Shown: in pieces, positions 23,254-32,969 of the stretch
Layout: the number at the start of each line of letters is the position of its first letter
How positions within the stretch are numbered: position 1 is the first letter of the stretch
Source: Pegoplata infirma
Taxonomy: Eukaryota; Arthropoda; Insecta; Diptera; Anthomyiidae
Assembly: GCA_963921195.1 (NCBI GenBank)
Contig: OY992537.1
Span: 126,405,347-126,469,346, forward strand
Direction of reading: 5' to 3'
DNA length: 64,000 nucleotides
Made by a program: the position numbers and the translations under genes
The notes under the pieces: model-generated
Database searches by the model: none
What the model was told of the DNA's origin: nothing
What the model saw: the letters and a program-made list of their open reading frames with translations, nothing else

Positions 23254-23560
23254 ACGCTAATAAATGTACGTGGACAATTAAAAGGAAAAAATGAATGTGG
23301 ACTACTACCTGGCTACCTGTATGATTTTTTTACAGAAATTGCACCCACATTTATGAGTGCTCATGTTTTGCAATGTTTCGAAAAATTTAAAACGCACACG
23401 TGCTGAAACGCTAATAAATGTACGTGGACAATTAAACGGAGAGTGGACCTTTTTATTATTTGGGTTTTTCCGGTGGCTACCTATATGATTTTTTTTACAG
23501 AAATTGCACCCACATTTAAGGGTGGTCATTATTTGGAAAGTTTTGCACAGTTTGAAACGT
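23254..23560 (+). repeat. ~154-bp tandem duplication upstream of the gene
   Basis: ACGCTAATAAATGTACGTGG occurs at about 23254 and again at 23408, each followed by TTTTTTACAGAAATTGCACC. The copies differ at many sites, so the duplication is old. TTTTTTTTACAG resembles a splice acceptor, but the transposase frame is closed by a stop at 23553-23555. The minus strand reads two copies of a CGCNFCKK peptide here, within a 126-codon open frame (23305-23685). Confidence 0.7.
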
Positions 23561-25623
23561 ACAAGTGCTGAATCAGGTATATAGCCAGCCGCCCTTAAAA
23601 TATGCGCCCATTTATAAGTACCTGGCAGTAAAATATTCAATATATTATTGTAATTATTTCGATGAAGCAGATTTAAGTGGTGCAAATTTTACGCCGAACA
23701 CAGTGTGCAACAGTTGTTATACTACCCTTCTAAAATGGATTCACGGAAAAAGTAGAAAGTTCTCTTTTATGAAGCCAGTAATTTGGGTGGAAGACACAAC
23801 TGGACATGATGAATCCAGGTGCTATGCATGCATAAATTTTCGTCCTGGATTAAACAGACAACAATTGAAAACAAAAGTATACACTGCTGCATTTACTGCC
23901 ACACTTCCAGTGCAACGCCCTGCTGATACCGATGCACCTAAACCTCCGAGTGCGGATACTGTGTCCCTGCTAGCCGAAACCATTTTCACCAATCCGACCG
24001 ATTTGGATGATGCTGATTGGATACCCGATATTGAAAATAGTGCACCTGCTGATACCGATGCACCTAAACCTCCGAGTGCGGATACTGTGTCCCTGCTAGC
24101 CGAAACCGTTTTCACCAATCCGACCGATTTGGATGATGCTGATTGGATACCCGATATTGAAAATAGTGCACCACAACCGCTACCACAAATCGAAATGGAT
24201 TACATTGTGGCCAAGCTGGGACTATCACAACACGACTCCGAATGGCTGACATCATTTTTGAAGAGAAGAAAACTCACACAGCAAAATGTCAGCGCAACAT
24301 CATACCGACAACGCCAAGCTGATTTTCAGAAATTTTATTCCGTTGACGAAGCAAATACGTTCACGTACTACCATGATATCCCAGGTTTAGTGAAAAATTT
24401 GGGAATGGATTATATCGCTGGCGACTGGCGTTTATTCATCGATGGTTCAGTTACTAGTTTGAAGGCTGTGCTGCTGCACAAAAAAAATAAAAAACCATGC
24501 ATTCCATTGGGATTCAGCACAACTATGAAGGAAACGTATGAAGCATTGGGCGACATTTTGAAGAAAATCAAATACGATGAACACAAATGGAACATTTGTT
24601 GCGATCTGAAGGTGGTCAACATACTACAAGGGATTATAGAAAAGGGCGGATATCCAAAATACTTCTGCTTCCTTTGTAATTGGGATTCACGATACAAAGG
24701 AAATCAATATCAATGTAAAGATTGGAAAGGAAGAACTCCCGAGCTCAACAAACAATTAAAATTACGCAATGAACCTATGATAAAGGACCTGGATGATATT
24801 TTGTTGCCACCGCTCCACATGAAACTGGGAATAGCTGGGAAATTCGTTGAAGTGGTGGTCAAAAAAGTTAACGGCGCCTTTGACTGTTTGAAATCCATCT
24901 TTCCGAAACTCAGTGATGAGAAAATTAAAAACGGTACGTATCGTACTCTGTATTTCAATATTGTCATATCTAAATTTGTTAATTTCTATACATTCGCATT
25001 ACCAATAATTTTTTCGTTTTTCTTATGTATTTAAAACAGGTATTCTCAATGGACCTGATATTCGGAAATTGATCAAAAGTGATTCTTTCACACATTTGCT
25101 TTCAGAGCATCACGACCACCAACATGCATGGAACGCATTGAAAGAAGTAATAGAAGGCGTTCTAGGAAAGAACCGTGTCCAGCGAGAAGAGATACAGCAA
25201 CGAGTGGACAGGTTGCTGTTTTATTTCGAAAAAATCGGTGCATCCATGACGCTGAAATTGCATTTCTTGCACCACCACCTCGATACTTTTTTGGCACAAT
25301 CACCTCAGGAATCAGACGAACAAGGAGAGAGGTTCCACCAGGTGACCATGCCATTTGAAAAGCGGTTCAAAAGCAAAAAATTGGATGCATTGCTTGCGGA
25401 GGTTTGTTGGTGGAGTTCCACAATTATGCAGTTTGAAGAAAGCACCGAAGATGAAGACATTGAAATTGGTGGACACAGTGAAAGAAACACGCCCTTGAAT
25501 AGTATGTGTATCTGGGATGACGATACAGACTCAGACCATGAATATGAACAACCTACGAAGAAAACAAGATCATCAGAACCACAAGCGTCAACTTCTACAA
25601 GGATGGATATTGCCAATAATTGA
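23556..25623 (+). CDS. Transposase-like protein, two exons (5' end unresolved)
   Basis: Probable catalytic protein of the surrounding transposon. Exon 1 is open from 23556 to a donor after 24933 (ACG|GTACGT). Exon 2 starts at 25040 (AAAACAG|GTATTC), splits a Gly codon and ends at TGA 25621-25623. An N-terminal zinc-binding pattern is visible (CNSC near 23704 and CYAC near 23820). An acidic stretch with a 42-residue duplication follows, then a core with GDWRLFIDGS, CCDLKVV, CFLCNWDSR and LPPLHMKLG. Exon 2 adds HFLHHHLDTF and SDEQGERFHQ. I infer an RNase-H-like DDE fold, with the Asp codons at 24441 and 24603 and the acidic DEQGE segment (25315-25329) as candidate catalytic residues. From memory, the same blocks occur in a common arthropod family of uncharacterised proteins. 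The first in-frame ATG (23769) lies after the first Cys pair, so an upstream exon probably supplies the start. No internal stop or frameshift seen. Confidence 0.85.
23919..24170 (+). repeat. 126-bp in-frame duplication inside exon 1
   Basis: Two adjacent 126-bp units (23919-24044 and 24045-24170) are almost identical; I see one difference, ACCATTTTC against ACCGTTTTC (Ile/Val). Each encodes 42 residues containing DTDAPKPPSADTVSLL and DLDDADWIPDIEN, an acidic, probably disordered linker between the zinc-binding end and the catalytic core. Recent and frame-preserving. Confidence 0.95.
24934..25039 (+). other. Intron of the transposase-like gene (106 bp)
   Basis: Donor GTACGT and acceptor TTTAAAACAG. 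Splicing joins …EKIKNG to ILNGPDIRKL, matching the continuous family block as I remember it, and removes in-frame stops that would otherwise end the protein at 25034. Size and AT content are typical of fly introns. Confidence 0.85.
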
Positions 25624-25705
25624 AAAAATGTTCTAAATTTTGTTTTTATGCATATTATAATTGCGTATTAATTGCATATTATTTTATTTTCATTAAGTTT
25701 TTATA

Positions 25706-25711
25706 AATAAA
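25706..25711 (+). promoter_or_regulatory. Candidate poly(A) signal AATAAA
   Basis: AATAAA about 83 bp after the stop codon and before the right TIR, followed by a GTTTTTTTTTG downstream element. Confidence 0.5.
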
Positions 25712-25779
25712 GTTTTTTTTTGCATGATAATTTTTTAATTTTTATTTTTATTTTAAGGGTGGTGGCTATAACTGATTTT

Positions 25780-26278
25780 TGAAATTCATACCTTTACTCA
25801 ATTGCGAATAAAAGCGAAACGCGTGCATCGATTTTTATGATCTTTGTCTCATTTTGCTCATAGGTTATGTGACTTTGCGAAAAAATAACTAGACTTGAAA
25901 CTTATTTCCGTTTTGTATTTTTTATGAGTTTAATAAAAAAAAAATTATTTTTCTTCATGCGCTTATTTTTAACTTGGAAACTGTTGCTTGTATAGGAAAA
26001 CAATATATGATCAGATTAAGGGAATTGTAATTCTTAATTTTTTAAAATTTATTTCAACTAAATTGGGCTAGTGGTTGTCGAGCTATGTCAAAAAACAGGG
26101 CCTAAAACGTGATAAATTCCCCTATACGATAGTACTAACTTCAAATCGATATTAAAAATATTTTCGCAGGTAAGAAGACAAAACGAATGATGCAGAAATT
26201 CTTCTTTTTGGGTCTAATTTCACATACAGTTCACAGAATTGATTTGGCAATCAATTAACTGAAAAATGTTGTACTGTG
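25780..26278 (-). repeat. Right terminal inverted repeat of the transposon
   Basis: Inverse of 22613-23130. It contains GCTCATAGGTTATGTGAC, GGGCTAGTGGTTGTCGAGC and CTTTTTGGGTCTAATTTCAC and ends TGTTGTACTGTG. Confidence 0.88.
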
Positions 26279-26281
26279 TAA

Positions 26282-26548
26282 TGTATCCAATCTGATAAAA
26301 TAATTTCTAATTTCACGTTTAAAATTTCAAAAAATTTTACCAGATTTCATCTAATTATATAAAAATTTATCTAATTTTAACATATAAGATATGATTTAAT
26401 AAAATTAGATAGACCCATTTTTGGGATCAAACTTAATCAAATTTGATATTATTTTATCAAAAATAATAGAATTTGATATAATCGTATAATATTCGATCCG
26501 TCAATTTTCGGATCAAAATTAATATGGATTTACATAAAAGCATATCTG
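26282..26548. other. Interior of element B, GATCAAATTTGATA-rich
   Basis: Low-complexity AT sequence resembling the body of the 366-bp CCC-MITEs (GATCAAA, TTTGATATAAT). No gene. Confidence 0.4.
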
Positions 26549-26914
26549 CCCTAGTAAAAATATTATGCTAATTTTACTGAATAGATCTAATTTGATCCGT
26601 AAAATGGTTGTATCAAATAATATCTAATTGTATTACTTTAGATCAAAAAATATAAAAATTGATACAATTTGATCCTGAATTTGGTCAAATCTAATTAGAT
26701 CAAATTGATCTTATAATATCAATTTTTATATAATTTGATGAGCAAAACCAAAATACGAATCTAATCATATATGGAGCAACATCAAACCATATAAAGTGGA
26801 TCAACCGTATCAAAGTGATAGATACAATTTTATATAAATTTATACGGAAGCATATTAACTCATATAAGATTGTATCAAATTATATATGATTAGACCAGAA
26901 AATTTTTACTCGGG
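26549..26914. mobile_element. CCC-MITE copy 2 (366 bp, 2-bp TSD TG)
   Basis: Tips CCCTAGTAAAAATATTATG and AAATTTTTACTCGGG, flanked by TG (26547-26548 and 26915-26916). Exactly 366 bp, the same length as copies 3 and 4. The interior is TTTGATC/GATCAAA-rich. Confidence 0.9.
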
Positions 26915-27504
26915 TGTTCATATATAATTAAATATTGCGTCATATAACTTTTTTTTACTCGGGCGGTATCGCATGAGCCATATATAATTATATCTACGAT
27001 AATATTAAAAAAATAAATGTTCGATGCCATGTATAGTTTTATATAACTGTATATAGAGTTATATGTGCGACCATATATAATTATATTTGAAATTTTTTTT
27101 AATCGTTTTTTTAGATGGAACCATATATAGTTTTAAATGGTTCCTTGTAAGTCATATATAATTTTAAATGGTTTCTTGTAAGTCATATATAATTATATAA
27201 ATAATGATATTGGATTTTTATTAAATATGCTCGTATACGTTATTTGATATTAAGTCTCACATAAGTATATATGTAATCAGATTAAGTTATATGTGTCACA
27301 TATAATTATGTCTCCCACATATATTTATATATTTATTTGGTTATCATTAGATGTAATTGTATATGACTCCGTTTAAAAAATTTGGAAAAACTCAATGCGA
27401 GATATAATTATATACTTTGTTTGATATGAAAACATATTGTTTCATATGGCTATATATACATATATCAAATAATGTAAAATTATATGTATTCATTTTTACT
27501 CGGG

Positions 27505-28020
27505 AAATTACAAAATTGTTATGAAATTTAAAATTCAAATGCGATTTTCGCTAAAAAAAACGAAAAACGCGTGTCTGAATTTTTTTTGTGTGGATGGACA
27601 AACTTCTAAACTTAAAAAAAAAAAAAATAAAAAAAAGTGGCCGGATTTTTGATAAATTGACTTTTTTTAAAAAATGGAAAATTTCAGAACGGGTTCTGAA
27701 AATTTTCAAAAAAAAAAAAAAAAAAATTAATTGATAGCCCATACAAAATTATATAAGAATGTAAATTTTTAAGATTATGGTGCATTCCGTTTTAATGCGA
27801 TAAATATTTAATCACGCCAATTCGCCACAAATTTGACAATTTTTCCAAAATTTGACCACGCCTCCTAAGCTCAGTTTTTGAAAAATTTTAAATCCAAAAA
27901 CGCAGTTTTCTAAATTCCATATAGGGCTATCCATACAACCTATTCAAAAGTTAACGGTACACGTGTTTTTTATCGCTGGACATTTGGTGTGGAAAGCCTC
28001 ATATGGGGTTAGCACGAAAA
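27505..28020. repeat. Outer inverted repeat, right copy
   Basis: Inverse of 16850-17245: GTGTGGATGGACAAACTTC, AGTGGCCGGATTTTTGATAAA, TTTCAGAACGGGTTCTGAAA, GGTGCATTCCGTTTTAAT, GACCACGCCTCCTAAGCTC and GACATTTGGTGTGGAAAGC. It shows where the host of element A resumes. Confidence 0.75.
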
Positions 28021-28760
28021 ATCATTTTGTTCAAATTCTGTTTAATTTTTATTAAAAAATAAAAATAGGTTTATTTGACCTTCAAAATGTTATACAGTCA
28101 AACTCGGTTATAACGAACTCGGTTATAACGAATTCTCGGTTATAACGAACTTATTCCAAAGTCCCGACGTTTTGGCAGCAATTTTCACACAAAATACTTC
28201 TTTTATAACGAACTCTGTTATAACGAATCCTCGGTTAAAACGAACTACTTATTATGGTCCCATGAACACAATTTCATGTATATTTACTTTTTTATAACGA
28301 ACTTCCATAAATATTTTGAAATGTGCCGAAATTATGTTTACCAAACTCACAAAACGATAGAAATTTTTGGTTAATATTATAATTTTGATAAAATTTATTT
28401 ATATTTTTAATATTTTCTTCTCAACAAGTAGTTGACTTACAAAAAAACGTCAAATAAAATAATATTGAAACTTTTTTTTTGGAAATAAAACTAGGTTGAG
28501 ATAAAATATAACCCGCTTATAGCGAACTTCGCTTATAACGAACTATTTTTGCTGGTCCCTCGGAGTTCGCTATAACCGGGTTCGACTGTACATATTTTAG
28601 ATTGGTTTATTTTTGCTCGAGTTCATTATTTCCTTTACTAATTAAAACTATGATATACTCATAGAATAATTTTCAAGGAAATTATGAATACCATAGTTTC
28701 AATTAGTAAAGGATATAAAGTCCTCGAGGTAGAATAAACCTACACTCTACTGCAGAAAAA
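28021..28760. repeat. Dispersed repeat (TTAATTTTTATTAAAAAATAA family), interrupted
   Basis: TTCAAATTCTGTTTAATTTT then TTTATTTGACCTTCAAAATG, resuming after the MITE with GGTTTATTTTTGCTCGAG and a hairpin (ATTTCCTTTACTAATTAAAAC against AATTAGTAAAGGATAT). Paralogues are at 42055-42670 and 42715-43050. Confidence 0.7.
28095..28588. mobile_element. pogo/Tigger-like MITE (TSD TA)
   Basis: Tips CAGTCAAACTCGGTTATAAC and, on the minus strand at the right end, CAGTCGAACCCGGTTATAGC, flanked by TA on both sides. Inside are repeated GGTTATAACGAA / TATAACGAACT words. Tip and TA duplication fit the pogo/Tigger branch of Tc1/mariner. At 494 bp with no ORF it is non-autonomous. Confidence 0.82.
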
Positions 28761-29960
28761 TTCTTACAAAAAAGTTTATCTCACCCCACCATGGCACGCC
28801 CAGAATTTACAGTTTTCTTTCACTTTTTTAAATATTAAAGAAGTTTTGTTAAAAGATTAAATTAGTTTCTTGTACCTTTACCATAACAGGTACAACACAT
28901 TTTATTTTACCTCATATTTTGAAATTTCAACATGGTAATTGGTCCATCATTGGACATCTATGAATGGCCAATATTTTCCGCACTTTAGTTTGTTTCATCC
29001 CTTACCACCACTATACTACTTCCGTCTATTTTTTTTTTCACAAAAGCAAAATTATTTCAATTATTCCCTTTTATTTGTTTTTAAAATTTCATGTTGTATT
29101 TTTTTAATAAGTCAGGATTTTATTGTTATGTAGAAAGATTTTTTTCTGTTGTAAGTTTTTTTTTTAGTTAATAAGACAAAAAACAACGTTGTGCAATTTT
29201 AATGAGGATTTTGTTTACATTTTTTTTTGTGAAGAAACAATACAAAAATAGAAGGCAATTTTTTTAAAAAGAATTTTTTCATTACATTTTTACAAATTAA
29301 AGGATGGAGGTTATGGTTATTGTTTTTTAAAGACATCAGCAAAAAAAGGTCTTCTTTTTATGAAAAAAACCGGCTATTTATTTGTTTGTTTTTTTAGGTT
29401 TTTTTCTATTTCTGCAAGACTTTGAAGTAAATTATAAGCAATAAAAATTTTTCAAATAAAAAAGTCCTTGTTTTCCAAAAAAAAAGTTTCTATTTATTTA
29501 TTTTTCATTATTTTTTTTTTGCTATGTAATTTATGTTTCATATAATTTAACATGTTTTCCAGGATTATTTAAAATAAACTTAAAAAAAAGTAACTTTTCC
29601 ATATTGAATAGGGTGGCGTTTAGGTATTAAAATTTAAATTGGTTAAATGAAATAATAACACAGGCCCACAAACTAAAAAAAGGGTTTGACCCAGAAACTG
29701 GACCCACAAATCCGTATGTATTTTGACCTTCTGAATTTAGAAAATTATATCGTATATTTTATTTTAATTGAAATTTTAATTGTTTTTTTTTTTGTTTGTT
29801 TAATTTCAATTAATTTTTTAATTAATAAAACTAATTGTTTAATTAAATATTTTGAATTTATTTTAATTAACCTTTTAATTGTTTTTAAATTTAATGTTAA
29901 TTAAATATATTATTAATATAATTGTTAAATGAAGTTTTTAGCTTCACTGATTTTTTTGTT
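28761..29960. other. AT-rich sequence, no gene recognised
   Basis: T-runs and TTAATTAAAATTTTAATT-type low complexity (especially 29740-29910, similar to 43070-43330). Open frames at 28939-29133 and 29686-29904 are F/I/L/N-rich and not credible. Confidence 0.4.
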
Positions 29961-30184
29961 TTGTAACGACGAGTTTCCTCCGTTAGCTGGGGTATAGCTC
30001 GCGGGGGTAGGGATCGTCACAGAAATTTTTATTTGCTGAGACCGAGAGTAAAAGACTGGTTGTTAAAACGTTATAATAAATAATTCATTTATTGAATAAA
30101 CTTACACTACAAAAGAAAAGAGTAAAACTAAAACTAACGAACGGCGACCGGTGATCGGGCTGGCGGGACGGAGGCGGCGATGTA

Positions 30185-30450
30185 AATTCCAAGCTAGGGT
30201 ACCTGGCGACAGCACTCCCTAGACGCGAGCAGCGGAAATAATTCAAGCTAGGGCACCTGGCGACAGCACTCCCTAGACGCGAGCAGAGAAAATAATCCAA
30301 GCTAGGGCACCTGGCGACAGCACTCCCTAGACGCGAGCAGTGAGGGTAAGTCCAACTAGGGCACCTGGCGAAAGCACTCCCTAGACACGAGCTGAAAAAT
30401 CTTGAAGAACTTGGGGCACCTGGCGACCGCACTCCCCAATCGCTATAAAC
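30185..30450 (-). repeat. 54-bp tandem repeat inside the LTR (about 4.7 units)
   Basis: CTAGGGCACCTGGCG recurs at 30194, 30248, 30302, 30356 and (changed) 30410, every 54 bp. Each unit holds the inverse pair CTAGGG…CCCTAG. Since 54 is a multiple of three, the minus strand stays open for 115 codons (30085-30432) with an 18-residue repeat (RLGSAVARCPSL…). The open frame is likely a by-product, but the periodicity is exact. Confidence 0.85.
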
Positions 30451-30526
30451 TTAGTAAACAAGAGACTTACCCAAGTGAACTGCTTCACAGCTACCAGCCA
30501 ACTGAACGAGTTTGTTGATTGCTGTT

Positions 30527-30537
30527 ACTTATATACT
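30527..30537 (-). promoter_or_regulatory. Candidate TATA box of the LTR
   Basis: Minus strand GTATATAAG, with TCAGTT about 30 bases downstream (about 30500), the spacing of a fly core promoter. Confidence 0.45.
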
Positions 30538-30989
30538 GGTTGAACAGCTGATACCTATACTCAGTATATCGGTGTGAAAATAACAAACGAAAAAAAAATA
30601 TAACAAACAACTTCAACAAACAGCGAAAACTGTATTACCATCCAGATAATACAATGTTCGTAACATTTGTGTGATGCCAACTAATATTTTTACATAAAAC
30701 TGGCATCTACGCAAACTCTTTAAAAAATAAAGTGGTAGCGCTCCGCAATGACAATTATTGTGAATATTTTACAATTTATTTTGCAAAGAATTCTAACAAA
30801 CAGTTCCCACAACTTAACAAACAGTTTCCACGGTCATTTATTATTAAAAATAAACTATAATATAATTAAATGTAAAACAAAAAATAAATTTGTTATATGT
30901 AATAAAAATACTTTTTTAAAATTGTGCCCAAGTGTTTTTTCTTAAATGTTACTAATCCAGTACACACACTAGAACCTCGTGGGAGTCAC

Positions 30990-31960
30990 GGCAGTTTTTT
31001 CCTTCTGGAATACTTAATGTCACTTGTAACAAAAATGTAATGATAAGGATCGGTTGATAAACGGATTAGTAACATTTCTACATTATTAGATTTTTCCCCT
31101 AGTGTTTTTCCTAAAAGTTTCCAGTACAAAAACTATTGACCCAGTGACCAGGACAGATTTTTCTTCCAGGAATACTTAATGTCATTTGTTACAAAAATGT
31201 TATGATGAGGATCGGTTGATAAACAGATTTTTAAGATTTCTACATTATTAGATTGATCCCCTAGTGTTTTTTCTAAAACTTTCCAGTACAAAAACTTTTA
31301 ACCCACAGTGACCAGGACAGATTTTTCTTTCAGGAACACTTAATGTCACTTGTTACAAAAATCTAATGATGGGGATCGGTTGATATACTGACTACTAACA
31401 TTTCTGCATCATTAGAATTTTCCCCTAGTGTTTTTCCTAAAAGTTTCCAGTACAAAAACTGTTGACCCAAACTGACCAGGACAGATTTTTTTCCAGGAAC
31501 ACTTAATGTTATTTGTTATAAAAATCTAATGATGGGGATCGGTTTATATACGGACTATTAACATTTCTGCATCATTAGAATTTTCCCCTAGTGTTTTTCC
31601 TAAAAGTTCCCAGTACAAAAACTATTGACCCAAAGTGACCAGGACAGATTTTTCCGGAACACTTAATGTCATTTGTTACAAAATTTTAATGATGAGGATC
31701 GGTTGATAAACGGATTATTAACATTTTTGCATCATTAGATTTTCCCCCTAGTGTTTTTCCTAAAAGTTTCCAGTACAAAAACTATTGACCCACAGTGACC
31801 AGGACAGATTTTTCTTCCAGGAACACTTAATGTCTTTGTTACAAAATTCTAATGATGAGGATCGGTTGATAAACGTATTATTAACATTTCTGCATCATCA
31901 GAATTTTCCCCTAGTGTTTATTCTAAAAATGTCTACTACAAAAACTATTAATCAAATGAC
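30990..31960 (+). repeat. 162-bp tandem array, left arm (about 6 units)
   Basis: CCAGTACAAAAACT recurs at 31121, 31283, 31447, 31610 and 31770 (160-164 bp apart). Units contain GACCAGGACAGATTTTTCTTC, CACTTAATGTCAYTTGTTAC, GATGAGGATCGGTTGATAAAC and CCCCTAGTGTTTTTCC. Frames within it arise from the repeat. Confidence 0.95.
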
Positions 31961-32960
31961 ACAAGTGCATAGATGTTCTGAAAAACTAAATAAAACCATA
32001 GAGGAATAAAGGAAAGAGATTGTAGCTCTCTCTACACTCTTTTTTTCCTCTAACGCGAAGTCTGCCTGGGATCAAAAAGGAAAATTTTTGGTTTTTTTAA
32101 AGTCATGAAATTTGTACTTTATTTGCACTTTCAATATTTTTTTTTTAACTATATTGAATCATTAACAATTAAAGAACGTAATTATCATAAATTTGTTTTG
32201 TTTTAAACAATATAAAAGTGTTTTTTTTAAAGAAAACAAAAATCATTTTTTTCAATTCCTCTTTCAACCTTCATTCTTTTAATCCAGGCAGCTAATGTTT
32301 GAGTGTTAGAGATGCATGCCTAGCCCGATTAAACATCTGCAAACGTTGCGGCCACCTTTCTCAAGTGAATTAAAAAGTTTCTTGTCCTGAAACAGGATGA
32401 AAAGTGCATGAACAATAAATTGTTTTTTTTAGCATCAGGAAGTAAACAGCTTCTTTTATTTCGGCGACATATCTCATATTTTAAATCTTTATAAATATAT
32501 GGCGATATTGCAATATACCATATATATACGATTTTCATATTGCCGGGATGTATTGCCTTCGGGTAACAGTTTCTCCAATAAGGTGTATCAATGGTGATAC
32601 GAAATCGATGTCGTATTATTTTGTTTTCAGGGCACTGCTCCCGGTTTAAGTATGGCACATGAGCATAGCACAACAGTTACACTGACCAAGCTTCACCATG
32701 AAATCCGCGTGTTGCATTGTTTTATTTGTTTGTTTGTTTGTAGACTTTAATTGTTTTATTTGTTAATAATTAAAATATATTAAAAAAATTGCACCACCAA
32801 AATGTAAACAATGAAAATACTATTGTCACTTTTAAATGCTGTGATGCCAGATTTAGGGTTTTTCTGTTAGAAACTCGGGGAAACGTTTATATTGCAAATT
32901 ACAAAAAGAACTTTTAATTATAAATGAAAAATATTCAAATGTTTTGTTCGGCGACTTTTA
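31961..32960. other. Single-copy part of the left arm, no gene recognised
   Basis: A 114-codon minus-strand frame (32329-32673) has a near-identical partner in the other arm (36737-37105, 122 codons). It contains CYAHVPYLNREQCPENK and HRFRITIDTPYWRN and matches nothing I know. The repetition reflects arm identity, not necessarily selection. It starts close to a TTTGTTTGTTTG run and lies next to the 162-bp array. Confidence 0.45.
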
Positions 32961-32969
32961 TACACTAAT

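Larger units (their letters stand above)
22613..26278 (+). mobile_element. 3.67-kb DNA transposon with long TIRs and a transposase-like gene
   Basis: Tips CACAGTACAACA and TGTTGTACTGTG, flanked by TAA on both sides (22610-22612 and 26279-26281), consistent with a 3-bp target duplication. Terminal inverted repeats run about 500 bp (22613 to about 23130; about 25780 to 26278) and still match closely. The left TIR carries ACTATCGTATAGGGGAATT, whose inverse is at about 26125. Between the TIRs lies one two-exon gene on +. The TIRs are longer than most, and the protein family is not one I can place in a named superfamily. Confidence 0.88.
22012..26963. mobile_element. CCCGAGTAAAAA element B nested in A (2-bp TSD CG)
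   Basis: Tips CCCGAGTAAAAAAGAATT and TTTTTTTACTCGGG, flanked by CG (22010-22011 and 26964-26965). It holds the transposon at 22613-26278 and a 366-bp CCC-MITE. Without these it is about 0.9 kb of ATATGGTTATATA and TTTTAAAGTCC-type sequence. Confidence 0.75.
19704..27502. mobile_element. CCCGAGTAAAAA element A, 7.8 kb as found (2-bp TSD AA)
   Basis: Starts CCCGAGTAAAAATTTTTG and ends CATTTTTACTCGGG, with AA on both sides (19702-19703 and 27503-27504). Joining the flanks gives continuous sequence (…AAATACAAGCAAATTACAAAATTG…) matching the inverted paralogue at 19250-19300, which supports one insertion event. Without nested elements A is about 2.85 kb. It contains ATATAATTATAT words, a 215-bp tandem repeat and a tRNA-like fragment. 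No transposase frame of its own is visible. Confidence 0.8.
29962..30665 (-). mobile_element. Probable solo LTR, minus strand
   Basis: Read on the minus strand it starts TGTTACGAACATTG and ends GTCGTTACA, so the termini are inverted (TGTWACGA). A TATATAAG box (about 30530) is followed about 30 bases on by TCAGTT, an initiator-like start, and AATAAA motifs lie near the 3' end. Flanks show neither a polypurine tract nor a tRNA primer-binding site, hence solo. A clean 4-5-bp duplication is not seen. The start of a related LTR is at about 40397-40510 in opposite orientation. It is more GC-rich than its surroundings. Confidence 0.6.

Noticed and set aside
23822..24118. 98-codon minus-strand frame in the transposase exon
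   Set aside because: It is the antisense shadow of the duplicated linker; the plus strand carries the recognisable protein blocks.
25128..25358. 76-codon plus frame (RRSRKEPCPARRDTATSG…) in exon 2
   Set aside because: An alternative frame over the strongly supported exon 2 (HFLHHHLD, DEQGERFHQ).
28095..28588. GGTTATAACGAA repeats as a regulatory array
   Set aside because: They are the internal and terminal words of a pogo/Tigger-type MITE with TA target duplications.
30085..30432. 115-codon minus-strand protein with an 18-residue repeat
   Set aside because: The frame stays open because the tandem unit is 54 bp; it lies in an LTR leader and has no known domain. Kept only as a repeat.
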